Source: Archilochus colubris
Lineage: Eukaryota > Chordata > Aves > Apodiformes > Trochilidae
Assembly (NCBI GenBank): GCA_023079485.1
Contig: CM041084.1
Span: forward strand, 101,164,467 to 101,228,466
DNA length: 64,000 nt
Reading direction: 5' to 3'
Numbering within the stretch: the stretch's first letter is position 1; each line of letters begins with the position of its first letter. The notes under the pieces were generated by a model, which saw only the letters and a list, made by a program, of their open reading frames with translations, did not search any database and was not told where the DNA came from. This document shows positions 25,201-37,900 of this stretch, in pieces. The position numbers and the translations under genes were made by a program.

Positions 25201-25921
25201 CATTCATGCAAAAGTTAGAGGCAAGCACTAAAAATTTGTGCAAAACCTAAATATTTTAATATTGGGCAATCCAAGCCAAAGATAGAACAGCTGTCTTCCC
25301 ATGCAAAAATAAGCTATTTATTTTTAGAGTAGGCTAAAGATGAAAAGCTTAAAATCACCCTGAATTTACATGAAAACTATTATATTTTTCTTTCAAGAAT
25401 CCAGAGGTGGAGGAGTTGTTCCATGGAAAGAGCTAGTTTTAAAAAAGAAGATTTGAATGCTTGCGTATGTTTCCCATGCAATTTCACTAATCAGGTATCT
25501 CCATTTTTTCTATTCAATTATGCTCTAAGAATTGTGTTGACTGTATGTCAAATCTAATGCTTTAGAAGAGAGACTAATGAAGATTTTTTAAAATGCAAAA
25601 GACAAAATACTTATGGAAATAGCCTGATCCTACCTCTGAAGATGAAGCAATGTGGTCATAAACTAATTACAAAATCAGCTATTACCCATTATATTTGTGC
25701 CTGGGCTCCAAAGGAAAATTTTGCCCTTCAGGCAGAGTGTTTAATCAGGGATAAGCAGAGTGCCTGATCAGCTAGCAGATGATCCTTAATGTAAGACAGA
25801 ATCTAGGCTAGTACATCATTCTGAAACAAACAAAACTTACTTTCAAATATCTCTCTGACATCAGCTTTGAGAAAAGGAAGCTCTGCCATTGCTGTCATAT
25901 CTTCATTGTCCAAGGTGGGAA
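6730..25921 (-). CDS. AKAP7: AKAP7-family protein (2H phosphoesterase-like domain), six exons, 5' end missing
   Basis: Joined exons, in order of translation: 25921-25841, 24187-23064, 18605-18469, 15728-15571, 11306-11194 and 7299-6730. Every junction has GT-AG borders, and the phases (1, 0, 2, 1, 0) chain into one open frame of 727 residues, numbered here from the split codon at 25921. Residues 1-40 resemble the AKAP7-gamma N-terminal region. Residues 150-239 are an 18-residue tandem repeat. Residues about 390-588 are the AKAP7 2',5'-RNA-ligase/phosphodiesterase-like domain, starting at PNYFVSIPIT, with HLT at 432-434 and HLT at 523-525. Residues 589-727 are an acidic tail. Known AKAP7 proteins bind PKA regulatory subunits through a C-terminal helix, and mouse AKAP7 cleaves 2-5A; the two HxT motifs here suggest the second activity is possible. 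No PKA helix is visible. The protein is about twice the length of mammalian gamma forms (about 350 residues). From memory, domain identity to the mammalian protein is only moderate, so orthologue versus paralogue is open. The first exon or exons and the promoter were not found. Confidence 0.88.
7300..11193 (-). other. Intron of the AKAP7-family gene (last visible)
   Basis: AT-rich intron with clear borders (GTAAGTAACC to ATTTAG). It holds an A-run at 7606-7618 and a CTCF-like motif at 9838-9851. No coding exon, RNA gene or intact transposon was recognised in it. Confidence 0.75.
9838..9851 (+). promoter_or_regulatory. CTCF-like motif in intron
   Basis: CCAGTAGATGGCAT matches the CTCF core CCASYAGRKGGCRS at all but the last position. 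It is intronic and lies in AT-rich sequence, so it may be a chance match. Confidence 0.25.
11194..11306 (-). CDS. AKAP7: AKAP7-family gene exon with second HxT motif
   Basis: The acceptor is CTTTTCACCAG before GAGCTGTG. The donor is AGAAGG|GTAAGTAACC. The exon is 113 bp, phase 1 in and phase 0 out. It encodes the block SRDFKPHLTFLKLSKAPRLK, close to the AKAP7 block SRSFKPHLTFMKLSKSPWLR, with the second catalytic-type histidine codon at 11239-11241. With the HLT of the 18.5 kb exon it gives the paired HxT arrangement of the 2H superfamily. Confidence 0.93.
11307..15570 (-). other. Intron of the AKAP7-family gene
   Basis: Borders are GTAAGTACC and TTTTCACCAG. The sequence is AT-rich and unremarkable, with short A-rich runs near 13200 and a TA-rich patch near 13705. 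I see no exon, RNA gene or recognisable repeat family. Confidence 0.75.
15571..15728 (-). CDS. AKAP7: AKAP7-family gene exon, core of the phosphoesterase-like domain
   Basis: The acceptor is ATTATTTTCAAG before GGCTGTTC. The donor is GCAG|GTAAGTACC. The exon is 158 bp, phase 2 in and phase 1 out. It encodes AVLALKQSKTKVEDILQGKD, then a segment with FHGIGQFNNQVIYVKM. This matches the LLELKPFVEELLQGK and FQGIGTFGNQVGFVK blocks of AKAP7, the most recognisable family signature in the window. Confidence 0.93.
15729..18468 (-). other. Intron of the AKAP7-family gene
   Basis: Borders are GTAAGAATCC and ATTTTCAAG. AT-rich, with short TA-rich patches at 15737-15750 and about 15860. Nothing coding or repetitive was recognised. 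Confidence 0.75.
18469..18605 (-). CDS. AKAP7: AKAP7-family gene exon with first HxT motif
   Basis: The acceptor is CTGAATTGCAG before ATTTTGGATAG. The donor is GTAAGAATCC. The exon is 137 bp, enters in phase 0 and leaves in phase 2. It encodes ILDRIEDVQELIF and continues to MHLTIIVAHL, which corresponds to the helix and beta strand carrying the first HxT of the 2H phosphoesterase fold (HVTLLVMQL-like in mammalian AKAP7). The histidine codon is at 18516-18518. It ends in GTEEELK with a split lysine codon. Confidence 0.9.
18606..23063 (-). other. Intron of the AKAP7-family gene
   Basis: Borders are GTATTTTGATG and GAATTGCAG. It contains an imperfect (TA/CA) microsatellite near 20565-20592. 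The open frame at 19962-20405 on the plus strand has no protein likeness and runs through an A-rich tract, so I treat it as chance. Confidence 0.75.
23064..24187 (-). CDS. AKAP7: AKAP7-family gene, large central repeat-bearing exon
   Basis: This 1124-bp exon has an acceptor of TTTTTTGTTTTTCAG and a donor of CAG|GTATTTTG. It starts by completing a split codon and ends in phase 0. It holds 374 full codons without a stop. Residues 28-60 are very basic, with RRKRRR and RRRRCWCCR clusters that could act in nuclear or membrane targeting. The middle is Q/P/V-rich with five 18-residue repeats. The next part is E/Q/K-rich and probably coiled or disordered. The exon ends in KKRPRE followed by the conserved start of the AKAP7 domain, PNYFVSIPITDDQ. 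From memory, the matching mammalian segment is only about 45 codons, so nearly all of this exon is extra. An in-frame ATG at 24138-24140 in a good context could serve as an alternative start. Confidence 0.85.
23553..23822 (-). repeat. AKAP7: Five 54-bp coding tandem repeats (18 residues each)
   Basis: The plus-strand motif (C/T)A(C/G)CTGCAC(A/C) recurs at 23589, 23643, 23697, 23751 and 23805, exactly 54 bp apart each time. On the coding strand the units run 23822-23769, 23768-23715, 23714-23661, 23660-23607 and 23606-23553. Each begins (E/Q/K)V(T/M/A)VQ(V/L)(R/Q). The first two end GWGSP and GWQSP, and the unit upstream of them keeps a half copy ending AWEAP. The fifth unit is recognisable only in its first half. 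The unit length is a multiple of three and the frame stays open, so copy-number change would not disrupt the protein. Confidence 0.93.
24188..25840 (-). other. Intron of the AKAP7-family gene
   Basis: Borders are GTAAGTTTTG and GTTTTTCAG. It joins the first visible coding exon to the repeat-bearing exon, phase 1. No repeat family or other feature was recognised. Confidence 0.7.
25841..25921 (-). CDS. AKAP7: AKAP7-family gene, first visible coding exon
   Basis: Read on the minus strand, the acceptor is CTTCTTCCAG before TTCCCACC and the donor is GTAAGTTTTG after TTTGAAA. The 81 bp begin with two bases of a split codon and end with one, so the exon is phase 1 at both ends and fits the following exon. 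It encodes a short acidic-hydrophobic segment containing MAELPFLKADVREIF. This aligns in position and spacing with the MDSLVDMPF-type segment near the N-terminus of AKAP7 gamma. An upstream exon must supply the start codon and the first base of the first codon; none was recognised. Confidence 0.75.
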
Positions 25922-28900
25922 CTGGAAGAAGAGAACAATATTGAAATCTCCCAGAGAGTCCCTTCCAACCTTGTAGCTGCTGTAGAACAAGTGTGTGCAT
26001 TTATAAAGTACTTGTGATGGGATAAGAGTTGACAATATGCTAACACACTTCCATCTTCCTCACAGTTAAGCTACTTGAGAAAACAAGCCCCTTTTTCTCT
26101 TTCAGAAATCATCACATAAGCTAAGCCTCAAGGCTATGTAAAGCCTCGGTAAGTACATGTTACACTAGTTTAGTCAGATTCAGAGAATGCAGCATCCAAC
26201 TCCTCTGTAAGCAAGTATTTAGATCTTTTAGAACAATCAGAAATAATAACATTTATAGAGAGACAGCAGGATTTATACTACTAAAACTTCATAAATCCCA
26301 CTGAAGACCTTGCCCTACTATCATCAGACAGGTGAGGCATCAATGCAACAGAAGTTTAAACAAGCCCTTTCTAACACTAAGTTGACACATGAACATTTGT
26401 TAAAACATCTAACAGCTTGTTAAAACAGATCAAAAAACCTGCTAAAGTTGTGGAAATCTACTGTTTGTTCCTCTATGCTAACACAAGTGCATCAGCTCTC
26501 ATGTTTGTGCTTGCACAGTAGCCTTGAGTGGGGATTTTGCAGATTGTCACCAGTGTAGCAAAGACAGAAACACAACAGGGTAGGCTGGGTATAGGAAGTG
26601 CATAGGAAAAGCTTTAGTGTCCTTCACAAATTAATGGACAATTATTATATTTTTCAATACATAACATAATAGTCTTGTCAACAATAGATTTCTTTTCCTA
26701 TACTGTTTTGCTCTTAAACCTGCACTGCTTCATACTTGCACATCTACTACAAAACTTTCAGTTGACTTTCCCAATACCCAAAAAGAATGAGAGCTGCAAG
26801 TGTTCCCCACCAATTCCTACACTACTATCTGCAAGTCAATGGGGCCTTTACAGTCATTCTGCAAATGCCATCAAATGAAGAATTAAAGACTCAGTAGCAT
26901 TTTCCTGCCTTTTTCTTAGTACAACCTGAACTCCTTGAAGGCTGATGAAGTGGTAGCATCTCTGTCCTTTAAACACTTCCAAACCTGTGGAAAAAAAAAT
27001 ATCATGGCTGAAATCCTGACTGCTAGCAGCATCCAAGTGGGCTCTGAGCTTTCCCCAGACTTCCTCTCCCACTGAGCCCTGACAACCTATTCAGCACATG
27101 TGACTACACTTAATACTCCTTCACCTGCCCCTGTAGCACTTAAGGAGCTCTGAAATAAGCTTTCAAGAGTCCTTGAAAAAAGCTGGAAGACCACCTAAAT
27201 GCATCCAAAACACTTCAACTAGGAAGGTGGGCTCTTTCCTCAGTCAAGTTTTTTTATTCCATTTTCAGCCTTTTGACAGACAGGGCTTGTGCAGACACCT
27301 GCATCCCAACCAACAGGCCTGAGACAGCTAATGTTCAAGCTCCAAAGGCAACGTCCATCCAGTCCCAGGCCAAATTATGTAAACAGTGCTAACTAACTAC
27401 TAACTGTGCTTAACTAATGCCACTGATGATCAAAGGGTCCAAAAATATCCAGAAGGAAAGCTGGCTTGTCCCATGAAGATATAGGCAGCATTTAGCCTGT
27501 TATAGGCAGCATTCTGCTGCTTCCCTGATTCCCTTAGTCTTACAGAAATCAAATGCTCAATGTGATTGACAATACATAATTAAACTCTGCTCCTCCAAGC
27601 TTTAATTCTTCTCATGTGAAACAAATCCCCTTTGCCCAACTGAGTGCATTGCCAGCACTTCAGAAAACATGGAAGTCAGGCAATGTTTCCTTCTAACCAG
27701 ACAGACAGTTTTTCCCCTACAGGGAAGTGCCAGAGGAAGCTGCTGAGTGGGTAACACTGCCACAGTACCTCTGAAGTATGATGGTGAAATCTGCTACAGC
27801 TACCTTGCCTCTTGCAAAACAGCCTCCCTGAGCAGAAAATAAGTCACAACAACAACCCTTACACAGTTCAGCTTCATCAGATAAGTCAGGAACTCCTGAG
27901 CTGTATGACAGAAAGCAAGATGCATGTTTGCTGGCACTGGTCTGGAAAACCTAGAAGTCTCTTCTTAAGCCCTGATTTCTGCCCCAAGCCCTTCCTGTCA
28001 CTACTCAGTCCCAGGAGAGCAGGATGCAGCTCAGCAGGCTGCAGGGCAGAGGCTGCATCCCCAGGCCAAAGGCTGCTTAGACTGCTGGGGATAAAAGGGA
28101 AGAATTGCCAAGGTCCTGGTCAAGCAGATACACTTCACCTGAATGCCTGCCCGGGGCCTTCTTATCACCACCACCCCACATTGCTTTTCCTGATAGACCC
28201 ATCAATTTACTGATGTAATCTGGTTTATGTGAGGCAAAACCTAGTTGAAGTAGTCAGATCTGGTGCATCAGTAAAAATTTCTCTAAGCGGTACAGCCCTC
28301 TGGCAACCTACATCTTAGGCATCCAACTCCCCCAACCAAGAAAATAAGTTATACAAGTTACTTTCCTCACTCTTATAAATCTGTGGTCATCAGGCCTTAT
28401 TTCCACCAGAAATAATTGCATGCTTTGCAGAGTGGACATTTTAGACAGGTATCTGTAATTTTCTCGTTAGGATGCCTCTTCAGCATTCAGCTCCCCTGCT
28501 ATTAAGTAGGAGAAGAGGATTCAGCAGGTCATAGAACCTGACATATATAGCCTTAGAAACAATATTTCTGTATCAAATTGCATGGTCTTCTAAGTCACCA
28601 CAATATACCACAAAATCTGTTCATTTTATTCCCTATCAATTAAATCCAAAGTTAGATCAGGAGAAAGTAAAAAAATTATTTTCCCCCTGTGTTTCTCCTT
28701 CTTACACATTCATTACACCTTATGTGTAAAATTTAGTCACAGTTGACAAGAAATGTTAGCAGGAAGAAGAGAGGAACCAGGTTTACATGCAATCAAGTTA
28801 ACAGTAAAATATGACTAGCTAGAGAACTTGTTTTACTGAACCATATTTTATCCTGTCTCATCTTACCTTTTGCTAGAGATTTAATATAGGGAGAGGAGGA

Positions 28901-31900
28901 AGAAAAGTGAAGATGAGAGGGAACACAGAGCCACAAATAAATAACACAGATTAGAGACAGAGATCAAAGCCAACCATGTTCCCAAGTCTGCATATACTCG
29001 TTTCTTAAAAGTCTAAACCCAGTAAACTCAGAAAAAGAAAAATCAGTTGCCTTCTTTGTGTGCAGTGTTATCTGTTGATAAAGAGGCACTGAGGTTCAAG
29101 AGGTTCTTCACATTTTCATTTGCTAGTTCAGTTTTCCCAGTATAGAGGTGGCAAAATGAGGACATTCACACCTCTCAAAACTGATACTAGATTTGATGAT
29201 ACCTATTTTTGTCTGAGTAGTATCTCAGGTAAGAGATGAGTAGGGCATTCCAAGCTGCTATTTAACAGACAGTGACTAACTCTTTACCAAGGCTGTAATC
29301 TTACAGCATTTGTTAACCTATAGAGGTGAAGCCAAGGAAAAGGGTTGGAGTTAAAAATGAGAACTGGCAGCTGTGAACGGAACAATACTTTCATTTTCTA
29401 GATAGACGTTGGGGTTGGATACACCCACCCCTACACAGGCAACCCTGTAAAGATACTTCTCCTTGGTGGCCCATTAGGATTCAACATATTGTCAGACCAC
29501 AATGAATGGATTGTTCCCAGAGTACAGATGAAAGATAAGAAAGGCTTGACTTGTATTTAATGACCCACCATTAACATATTTGTATGTGGGTAGAATTTCA
29601 GCATTTTGTATGCACGTAGTAGTGGGGACAATGTCTTACAGAAGACCACCACTATCTGGTGGAGAAAGAAAGACAACATCACTCCTCTGAAGTGGAATGC
29701 AGGTATTAGCTTAAGCAGTGCTTCATTAGCCATTCTTTAAAACACTAATTAGAAAAAATGTTGGATATGCAAGATAAACCATCCTCTCTAGAGTAATAAT
29801 GCTCCCCTGTGAGTTACTGTGATTATACAGTGTATTAGAGATTTTTGTAGAAGTTTCTTTATACTAAAACACAGCACTGATTGTGCTACATTCCCATTGC
29901 AGCAAAAACTGATAAACTCATAAAACCTGTCCCAGCCACTGCTTTTTTATTGAGCTATCCAAGTAGCCATTAAACAGCAATTAACTTTGATGCTGCACTG
30001 ATCTTTTAGTTATAACAGAGGCAGAGGTTTTGTATCTTCTCAGCTGTCTTAAATCATAGTCCCTGCTGACCTCACTCCCTGTGGGAAACAAAACTCAGGT
30101 AAGGTCCAATTCATTTAGCCATGTTAGCCTACACTTCAAAGTACATCTCTATACTTCCTCGGATGAAACAAAAGCATTACCTAAGATAAACTTAAGATAT
30201 TTTCATAAGATTATCAGTTAGCACACGAGTTACTTTGAATTTTAGTAAGCATATCATTTACACAAGCATCACTCTTTAAAAAGATTCAGTCACTTGTGGT
30301 ACATGAGAATCTAAAATACCAGGACTGAAGCAGTAACTAAAAAGGATGAGGTTACAATCAGCTGCTTGCCAGCATGCCTTGCAGTGATGTGCTGACTTGG
30401 CTACACTTTCATAAAGGTGGTACCTAAACCATCACTCAAGCCAAAACTGATGTGGGAAACCCCTGTTCTGGTAAGCAATGTTTCCTCTTCACTCAGGCAG
30501 AAGCTGCAGCCTTGGCCTTCCCACCTGGACACCCCTGGCTGCCACCAGCTCAGCCCAAGGCAGCATTCACATCATTCTTTGGCACCAGCACTTCTGAAGC
30601 ACCCATGATCCAAGTCTGTTCCATACAGGACAAAAACATCCAAGTGTTTATGTCTTTATTTCAAAGCACTTTGTGTACAAAAGTGAGGCTTAACATCATC
30701 AGCTATACACCAAAGCCTACTACACATGTTGACTTGAGGTAGTGGAGTCCAGATAGTGCCCCTTACTCTATTACAGAAAATTTCTTGTGGCACTTCTATA
30801 GGTTCCACTGTCTCAGTATTTTGAACTGTGAAATACTGCTATCTTGAGTGTCTGTTTTCCAGCTGTCAATTAAAGAGATCAGCCAGAAGTACAGTGAATT
30901 ATATCACCTCAGCCTTTGCCTATGATGTTCTCCAGTAATATCTGGAGATATCTGGAGGCATAGCTATTGTGTGAAATCTTAAACATTTACTCAGTAAACT
31001 TGCAGCTATTCTCAAGTAGTTCACATCCACTTGAAAAGCAAACAGATTATTTGCTCCTTTCAAAAAAATTACTCTTCAAATACACAGGAAAATCTGGAAG
31101 TCTCCATTTTAAGAGATGAAGTACCCAACCGTGGAGAGAGAATACCCTATCTGACCAGCAAAGCCTTTCCTACAAATTTAATTTATGTATATTTCCAAAC
31201 CCTGCATGATAATCCAAAGCCACTTAGTGTCAGGTCTTAAATTCACACCTTCCTGAAATCTCACTCATCAGCCAAAATATTCACTTTTGCCACTGTTCAG
31301 GCAATAAGCAGGAAAGGACTGGGGCTAACTCATTCTTTAGGCTAGAAGTGTACATTGCAGAACAGAGCTCATCCACGGCATCTGTCAGACATGCAACAAA
31401 TGCCACAGGAGAACCTCTGAATACCCTGAAGCATCCAGCCCCACTTCAGCCAAGGCAGCCTGGGATACCAACTGGGCTGGAGATGGGCACAGATGTTGAA
31501 AGACAGCATGGTCTTCTCTAGAGAAGCATACCTGAAGAACTAGATAAAAATCAGCTATTAAACCCATAAAAGACTGGCATCCTTGTTCTTTTACTTGCAT
31601 GGGAAACTGGAGACTGTTTCAGGGAAAAAAAACCCACACCTATCTTACAAGAATCCTTAAAAAATATTTTGCTTAAATAAATTATTTTAATCTCAAACTC
31701 AGCTGCTAAACTTATAATTGCCTGAAAAACATAGTAAATGTAGCAATTTTTGACATCATAAGTATTAAGGTCTGGTTTATTCATATTGTATAACCAGGAA
31801 TATTGGCTGGTAATGTATTTTCATTATGCAGAATTAAAGTTGCATAATAAAATTACACTCTTGTCATTTAAACAATATTTTTGAGTACGTAACAAATATT

Positions 31901-34900
31901 TTTTTGCAAAGCAAATTCCTATTAACTATTGTTTGCTTCCTTACAGAAGGATTTGAAACAGCATTTTCTATTCTTCAGTTGGAGCAAGCTAATATGTACC
32001 CAACTGCAATTTTTAATCATATTTAAGGATGTGTATTACACACACCTCCCTTAGAATGTTTTAAGCAAATTTAATAAAAATTAACTTGTGTATTGGTGTA
32101 TGAAAGCAGAATGAACCACTGAATCACAACCTGAATGTTTCTCTGCCACATAAACAAATGTTTCTGCAGTCATGCTCCTGTTGTGGTTCATCCCTCACTG
32201 AGGGACAGCAAATGTGTTCAGATATGCAAGTTAATGATTTTTTTGTTTTCCCCAACTTGCCTATCTGACTACTCAATGGAGAGCTCAGTAAAATCAGTGT
32301 ATATGTACAGTCCAAGAAAATGCTTCTATTTCAATGGGTAGCCCACATTATGTATGCCTTCTGTTAAAGGAACACAGATCCTTCTTCCAAAGATGATATA
32401 AAAGCATCTGAGCCAGGAGATAGAAACTAATGCAAGATGCAGCCAGTGGAAAGACATATGGAGGCAGAGAAATAAGAAAGATATCAGGAGCTGGCAAATC
32501 TCCTCTTCCATTTCACATTCATATGCTTAGCACATTTAGACACAAAGACTGTATCTAACACTCCAGCACCAGAAGAGGGTTGGGTGGTTGATTTTTTTGC
32601 ATTCTCCAAAGCAGCACATGCTATTATAGACATGGCCCTGTACAGAGTAGCAATCCTACATTTTGTATTAAAACCAGAAATAGTAGCAACACACTGACCT
32701 GCAGTGAAATTACAGAATAAATTACTGTTATACTATCATATAAGTATGAACTGCCAACTACTATTCAATTTATACATTATCTTTGCATCCTATGAACATA
32801 TAGCAAGAGTAATTGAACAGAGCAAAAATTGTTTGTGATTCTTGACCATTATTAAGAAACTAATTTTCCTCTCAAATGGAAAGATAGTTATTAGGTTAAA
32901 AGAAAAGTTATGCCTGTAGCTCCTCTCCTTTACTTTAGCAAGTAATCCATTAAGCTTTCTAGGTTTCCCCTGTGCTTTCTTCTGTTTTGTTGTTTTGGGA
33001 TTTTTTTAACTGGATATGAGTTTGGTTTACTTGGTTGCTGGTTGGTTGGGAGTTTGGTGTTTGGTTTGTTTTTTGTGGATGTTGGGGGTTTTTTGGGAGG
33101 AGGAGGCGTTTCGGTTTTTCTCTCTTTGGGACATATTTCTACCTCTGTTACTGCAATTATGACCAATGGAGAGAGTAAAGAACTACTGCTTTTATAGCAC
33201 AGAGTGCATACTGGAACATGCTTCTGTCAAAATCTGTGGTATTTATGTCCTCTTGTCTGTGGGACAAAAAAAGTCATTTCCTTCAATAATAACAAGCCAA
33301 GAGCAACCTACTCCCAGATATCACCTGGAAAGCTACTACTTTGCCTGCAAGTCTACAAAACCTTAAGACCTCTGACCTTTATTTCTGGATGCTCTGTTAG
33401 AAGGCTGTGTTGGGATGGAATTGATCCCTCAGAGCATACAGGGAAATAACTACCTGCAGGATCTCCTCAAGATTTTCTGGGACAGGGTTAGGAAAGGCCC
33501 TTGCAGCAGGATGGGGGAAGGTTACCTCTGCCTGCCTCCTGGCACATTGCTACAGGGAAATGAAATTTTGCTGCACAAACTTTTCTGATATTATGAAACA
33601 TTTCACTAACCCACACATTATTCCCGGAGTTACAAGTTACAGCATGACACAACTAAATTATTCACATGATTTTGGGCAAAGCTCAGTTCTGTATTTAGAT
33701 ATCCAATTTTTTGGCCTTCAGAAACATCAGATCACATTAAATGCAGAGCTTTCCTCTTTTCCATCCCTCATTTTTTTAAATGAGCACTACACTGGGACAT
33801 CCCCAGTGATGCATCTTTGACAACGAATTCCCAAATGTGACAACTGAACACTGACCTCTCACTGCAACCTATTAACACTATTACCTCATATATAACTATC
33901 TACCATAATGCACTGAAATCCTTCTGCTTGCTACAGTTCTGGATAGAGACATCACTTCTTATGCATCCATTAGAAAGCTAGAAAGCTGGCAAGGCACAGG
34001 CTTACTAACACTTAAATAAAACCAAGAACAAATGAACTGCTTTGATATAGTTCATATTCAGCTTGAGCAGTCAAAAAAAAGAATTCTGAAAGATAACTTT
34101 TCCAAGAATGAAATCTAAATTTGTTAAGATCCTCCTGGGAAGAAATAACAGCTCTGGGTATATAATATGTAAACAATTCTTACATGTTATGGTTAGTGCA
34201 GCACAAATATATTGTAGGTACTTTCTATTCTCCTATTTCAACAAAATTAACATGGCACAAACATCTCAGAAATATTTTAATTTTTTATGGCTGAGATTCT
34301 CTTAGCAACTTGAAGACAGGTCAGATAGCCCCAAAAGAAGAGGCTTTCTTGTGGGTTAGCCACCTCTGCCTCAAATGTGATGTTAAATGTATGCATTCCA
34401 ACACACAACAGGAGCAGCAGAACAGAAAATGTACAGCACTGGCTGGATGAAATACTCTAGGGAATAAAGAAATGGGAACTTTTGAAATAGTAAGCTTATT
34501 TCTGCAGAAGTTCTAACAAGGCTATTACTTAGAGGTGTCCACAGGAAAATAAAATATTACCTAATGCTACAAGATAAACAATTGTTATATATATCTGGAA
34601 TACATATTCAGCATATGCATAGACTCATACCTTCTGTACAAGCTGCTTGGAGTTTTTCTCAGTCACAGGAGAGAGAAAAAATGCTGTTTATTAACTGCTC
34701 AAATGAAGTATAAAAATTATTTACATAAGTTATTTTGTCTTTATTATGGATTTTTAGGAAGTGGTAATTCACCTTTCTATATGAAGAAGGAGGCACAAGA
34801 CAGACAACATAAAACAATAAATATTATTAATTGCAGAGTAAGGCACAGTATCATTAAGAATTATGGAAACCATCCTGTTTCTTTTACTCGTTTTTCTTGT

Positions 34901-37900
34901 GACAATCAGGTTTAAGAGAAAGAGTAATTGAACCTTTCCATCAAAATCCTAGGGTGGATTAAGTCCTTGCCAAGTACAAACTAACATCGATCACTTGTAA
35001 AAACAAACAGCTTTAGAACTGCTTTAGAAGCAAGGAGTAATCCCAGAACCTCAGAAGTTGGGCTTTGAATAAGCAAGCAGCTGCACCACCAGCATGAAGG
35101 AGACAAAAGCAAATGATCAGTAACTTCACAAGCAATTCAAATAGATCAAGAAGAGATATCCACTGCATTTGATCTATTTAATTTCATGGGGTCATATTTG
35201 GAAGCATGGAGAGCTGAGAGAATATAAATCTCTTTGAATTAAGTCTTACACAAAATGTATCTTTTGATAGTCTATTCAACATCTCAAGGTAATCTGACAC
35301 CATTTATGTCCAGCATCAGTATGTGGACTAAAGACCACCACCAAACTAGCAACTAATAGAGGAACTTGGGGAAAAACACTCTGGGTTGAGAGATGGCTTG
35401 TTTTCAGATTCAACAGTATGACAAGATCTTAAATTACAGCTTGTACACCTATATAAACACAAACTGCATGTATGTATACCTAGGCACATAACTTAAACAT
35501 GCATTTTGATCATACAAGTTGTTTATAAAATCAGCATTAGAGTATCAACTAGCACGCTACTTCCTTAGGTGTGGAAAACCTTTGCACTGCATATCCATAA
35601 TTTCCTTTCAACAATAAAAGGATCCCAAGAGAGAGGAAAGACTATTAACAGAAATCAGCAGACACCTGTCCCTGTTAGCAGTCTTCAGAGGACCACCCAA
35701 TCCTCTCTGCAGAGCACAACAAGCAACCTATGGAAGCATTTCCCTACTGCCAATACCCCTCTCTCAGCTTCGCCTATCAAGACATCTCCCAAGGCCATAC
35801 TTTTATTTTAAAAGTAAGAAAGACTAAGGGGGGAAAAAATAATTAAAAAATAAATCACAGAAGACTTGCTGCATAGGCAAGTGGAAAAGAGACAAATTGG
35901 ATTTAAGACAATTACTCCATGGGTGAAAATGTGCAGCAGCCATAGACAGGCAGAACAGGCAGCCAGAGCTTAGTAAAGGAGAAGTGCAAAGGGATCCCCT
36001 TGTTACACCTTAAACAGTGCTCTCCAGTCCTCAGAAATGCTGTAAAGCCAAGGGGCATCACTCTGGAGGAGGTTAAATACTCTTACCCACAGGCTGACCT
36101 CCCTCAGGGAAACTACCTGAGTCTCAGGGCAAGGTAGAGCTGCTTCACCAGTGTTCACAAGAACTTCTTGGGCAAACAAAACATGAGATTTACATTTCAA
36201 AAGCCACTGACCTAGCACTGTTCCAGTAAACACAAAATTAATCTTAAAGTTGTTATCAAAATTGCACAACAAAGCTAAAGAACAACTTTAATGCCAAGAG
36301 AAACTTAACTGTCCTGGTTTTTGGTTTTGTTTTTTTTTAAAAAGCATCATGACAACAATTACAAAAGCATAAACAAAAATAACACACACAAGTTAAAGAT
36401 ATGTGGGACACTGTTGTCATTAACTATTCCCAGTGGCAGTAACTTATTAGACATATAGTTAGTTGGTAGCAACTTCAGATTTAGATTATTATTCAAGCTG
36501 CATATCTTTGAAGGCTTATTAAAAACAACAACAGAATAGCCAGGCATATTAAATAGTTGTATCCTAGAGGGCCAGGTTTTTACAAAAAAACATACATTAA
36601 ACAGTAACGTGATGTTGAAGGCAACTTTGCTCTAACAAAAGACATTAATTTCATTTTTTAAAAATTTTAAGAGAAAACTCTTTTTATCTCCCTCTCTTTT
36701 AAGAGGGAGATACAGATTCAGTTCAAACAGACTTGGGGTTTGCTCCTCTGAAGTTCTCTAATCACTGTAGTATCTCAAATAGACACAGCTAAAAATACTG
36801 GGAACAGACATTTAAAACAGGAAAAAAACAAACAATTCATGATCTAGAGTCACAGCAGACCACTACCTCCTGCTGTATCCCTTTGAAATAAAGACAGTCA
36901 CAAGGTACAATTCAGAAGAGTAACAAGAAGCCACTCTATAAACATGCTGAGCAATTAGTCTTCCTTCATGTAGTAGTTACAATTTACATTCATTTTTATC
37001 AAATTAGCTCAGGCCACACCATTCTCCGACTCCTGTCTCCCAACCTACTGAGTCCTACTACTCTTAATTTCTCAAGCATATTAGCAGGAGTCATAACTTT
37101 CCATTTGTCTGTGCACTTGTATAACAAGCTACAGTTCTCTAAAAACTAAAGCCAAAAAACCAGTACAAGATAAAATTTAACTAGATGCTTATTTACCCAC
37201 CTGCTAATAGCACTACCAGTGACTTAAATAACAATCTTTTCAATTAAACACTTTGATCAGCCATATCTGGTAAGTTACACACACCAAAAACTTTTTCCTG
37301 AATTCTAATTTCTGCTAGAGAGAGGGGAGTTTCTGCCATGGGTTTTTATACCACATACAATTCACATGACTGAATGTGATCCACCTGCACCTGTGGTGAA
37401 TAAAGCAGCCATTCAGGAGAAGAAAAGCCTGAACCTTAACTACTGCAAGTTACCACTTATCTGATAGATTGGGAAGGCAGCAGAACAAACATCGATACAG
37501 CTGAAACAACAAATATTTCCTCAAAAGGTTTACAGCTTCAGCCTGTTTTCTTGTACAGAACACCTGAGGCTCTTAGGCACTCTCAGGTTAGTGTTAATGA
37601 ATAAATGCCTAGAGCTGGTTGTGACCTACTCATATAAAAGCTTCTCCTTCGACATGTTTCTTTTTTTTTTTTCTTTTACTTTGCTGAAGCTTTGAAATTT
37701 GCTGGGAAGACACTCTTGGTGGTGTTTAGAAATGATGTCAAGCTAAAAAAATGTGCAACAAAGCTTTGCAGAGAAAGAAGGCTCTTCTGGGTGCTGCTTT
37801 TAAAGGGAGGGATCCAATGGATTTGAGTTGAAGCTTTTCCAGAATTTTGAAATTAATAAATAGTATTAAATATGTGTCCCTAAGTGAGCAATAAGATTAG

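Noticed and set aside
36309..36340. TGTCCTGGTTTTTGG, similar to the start of bird LTRs
   Set aside because: It is followed by a simple T/G tract and then ordinary AT-rich sequence, with no LTR body or end nearby.
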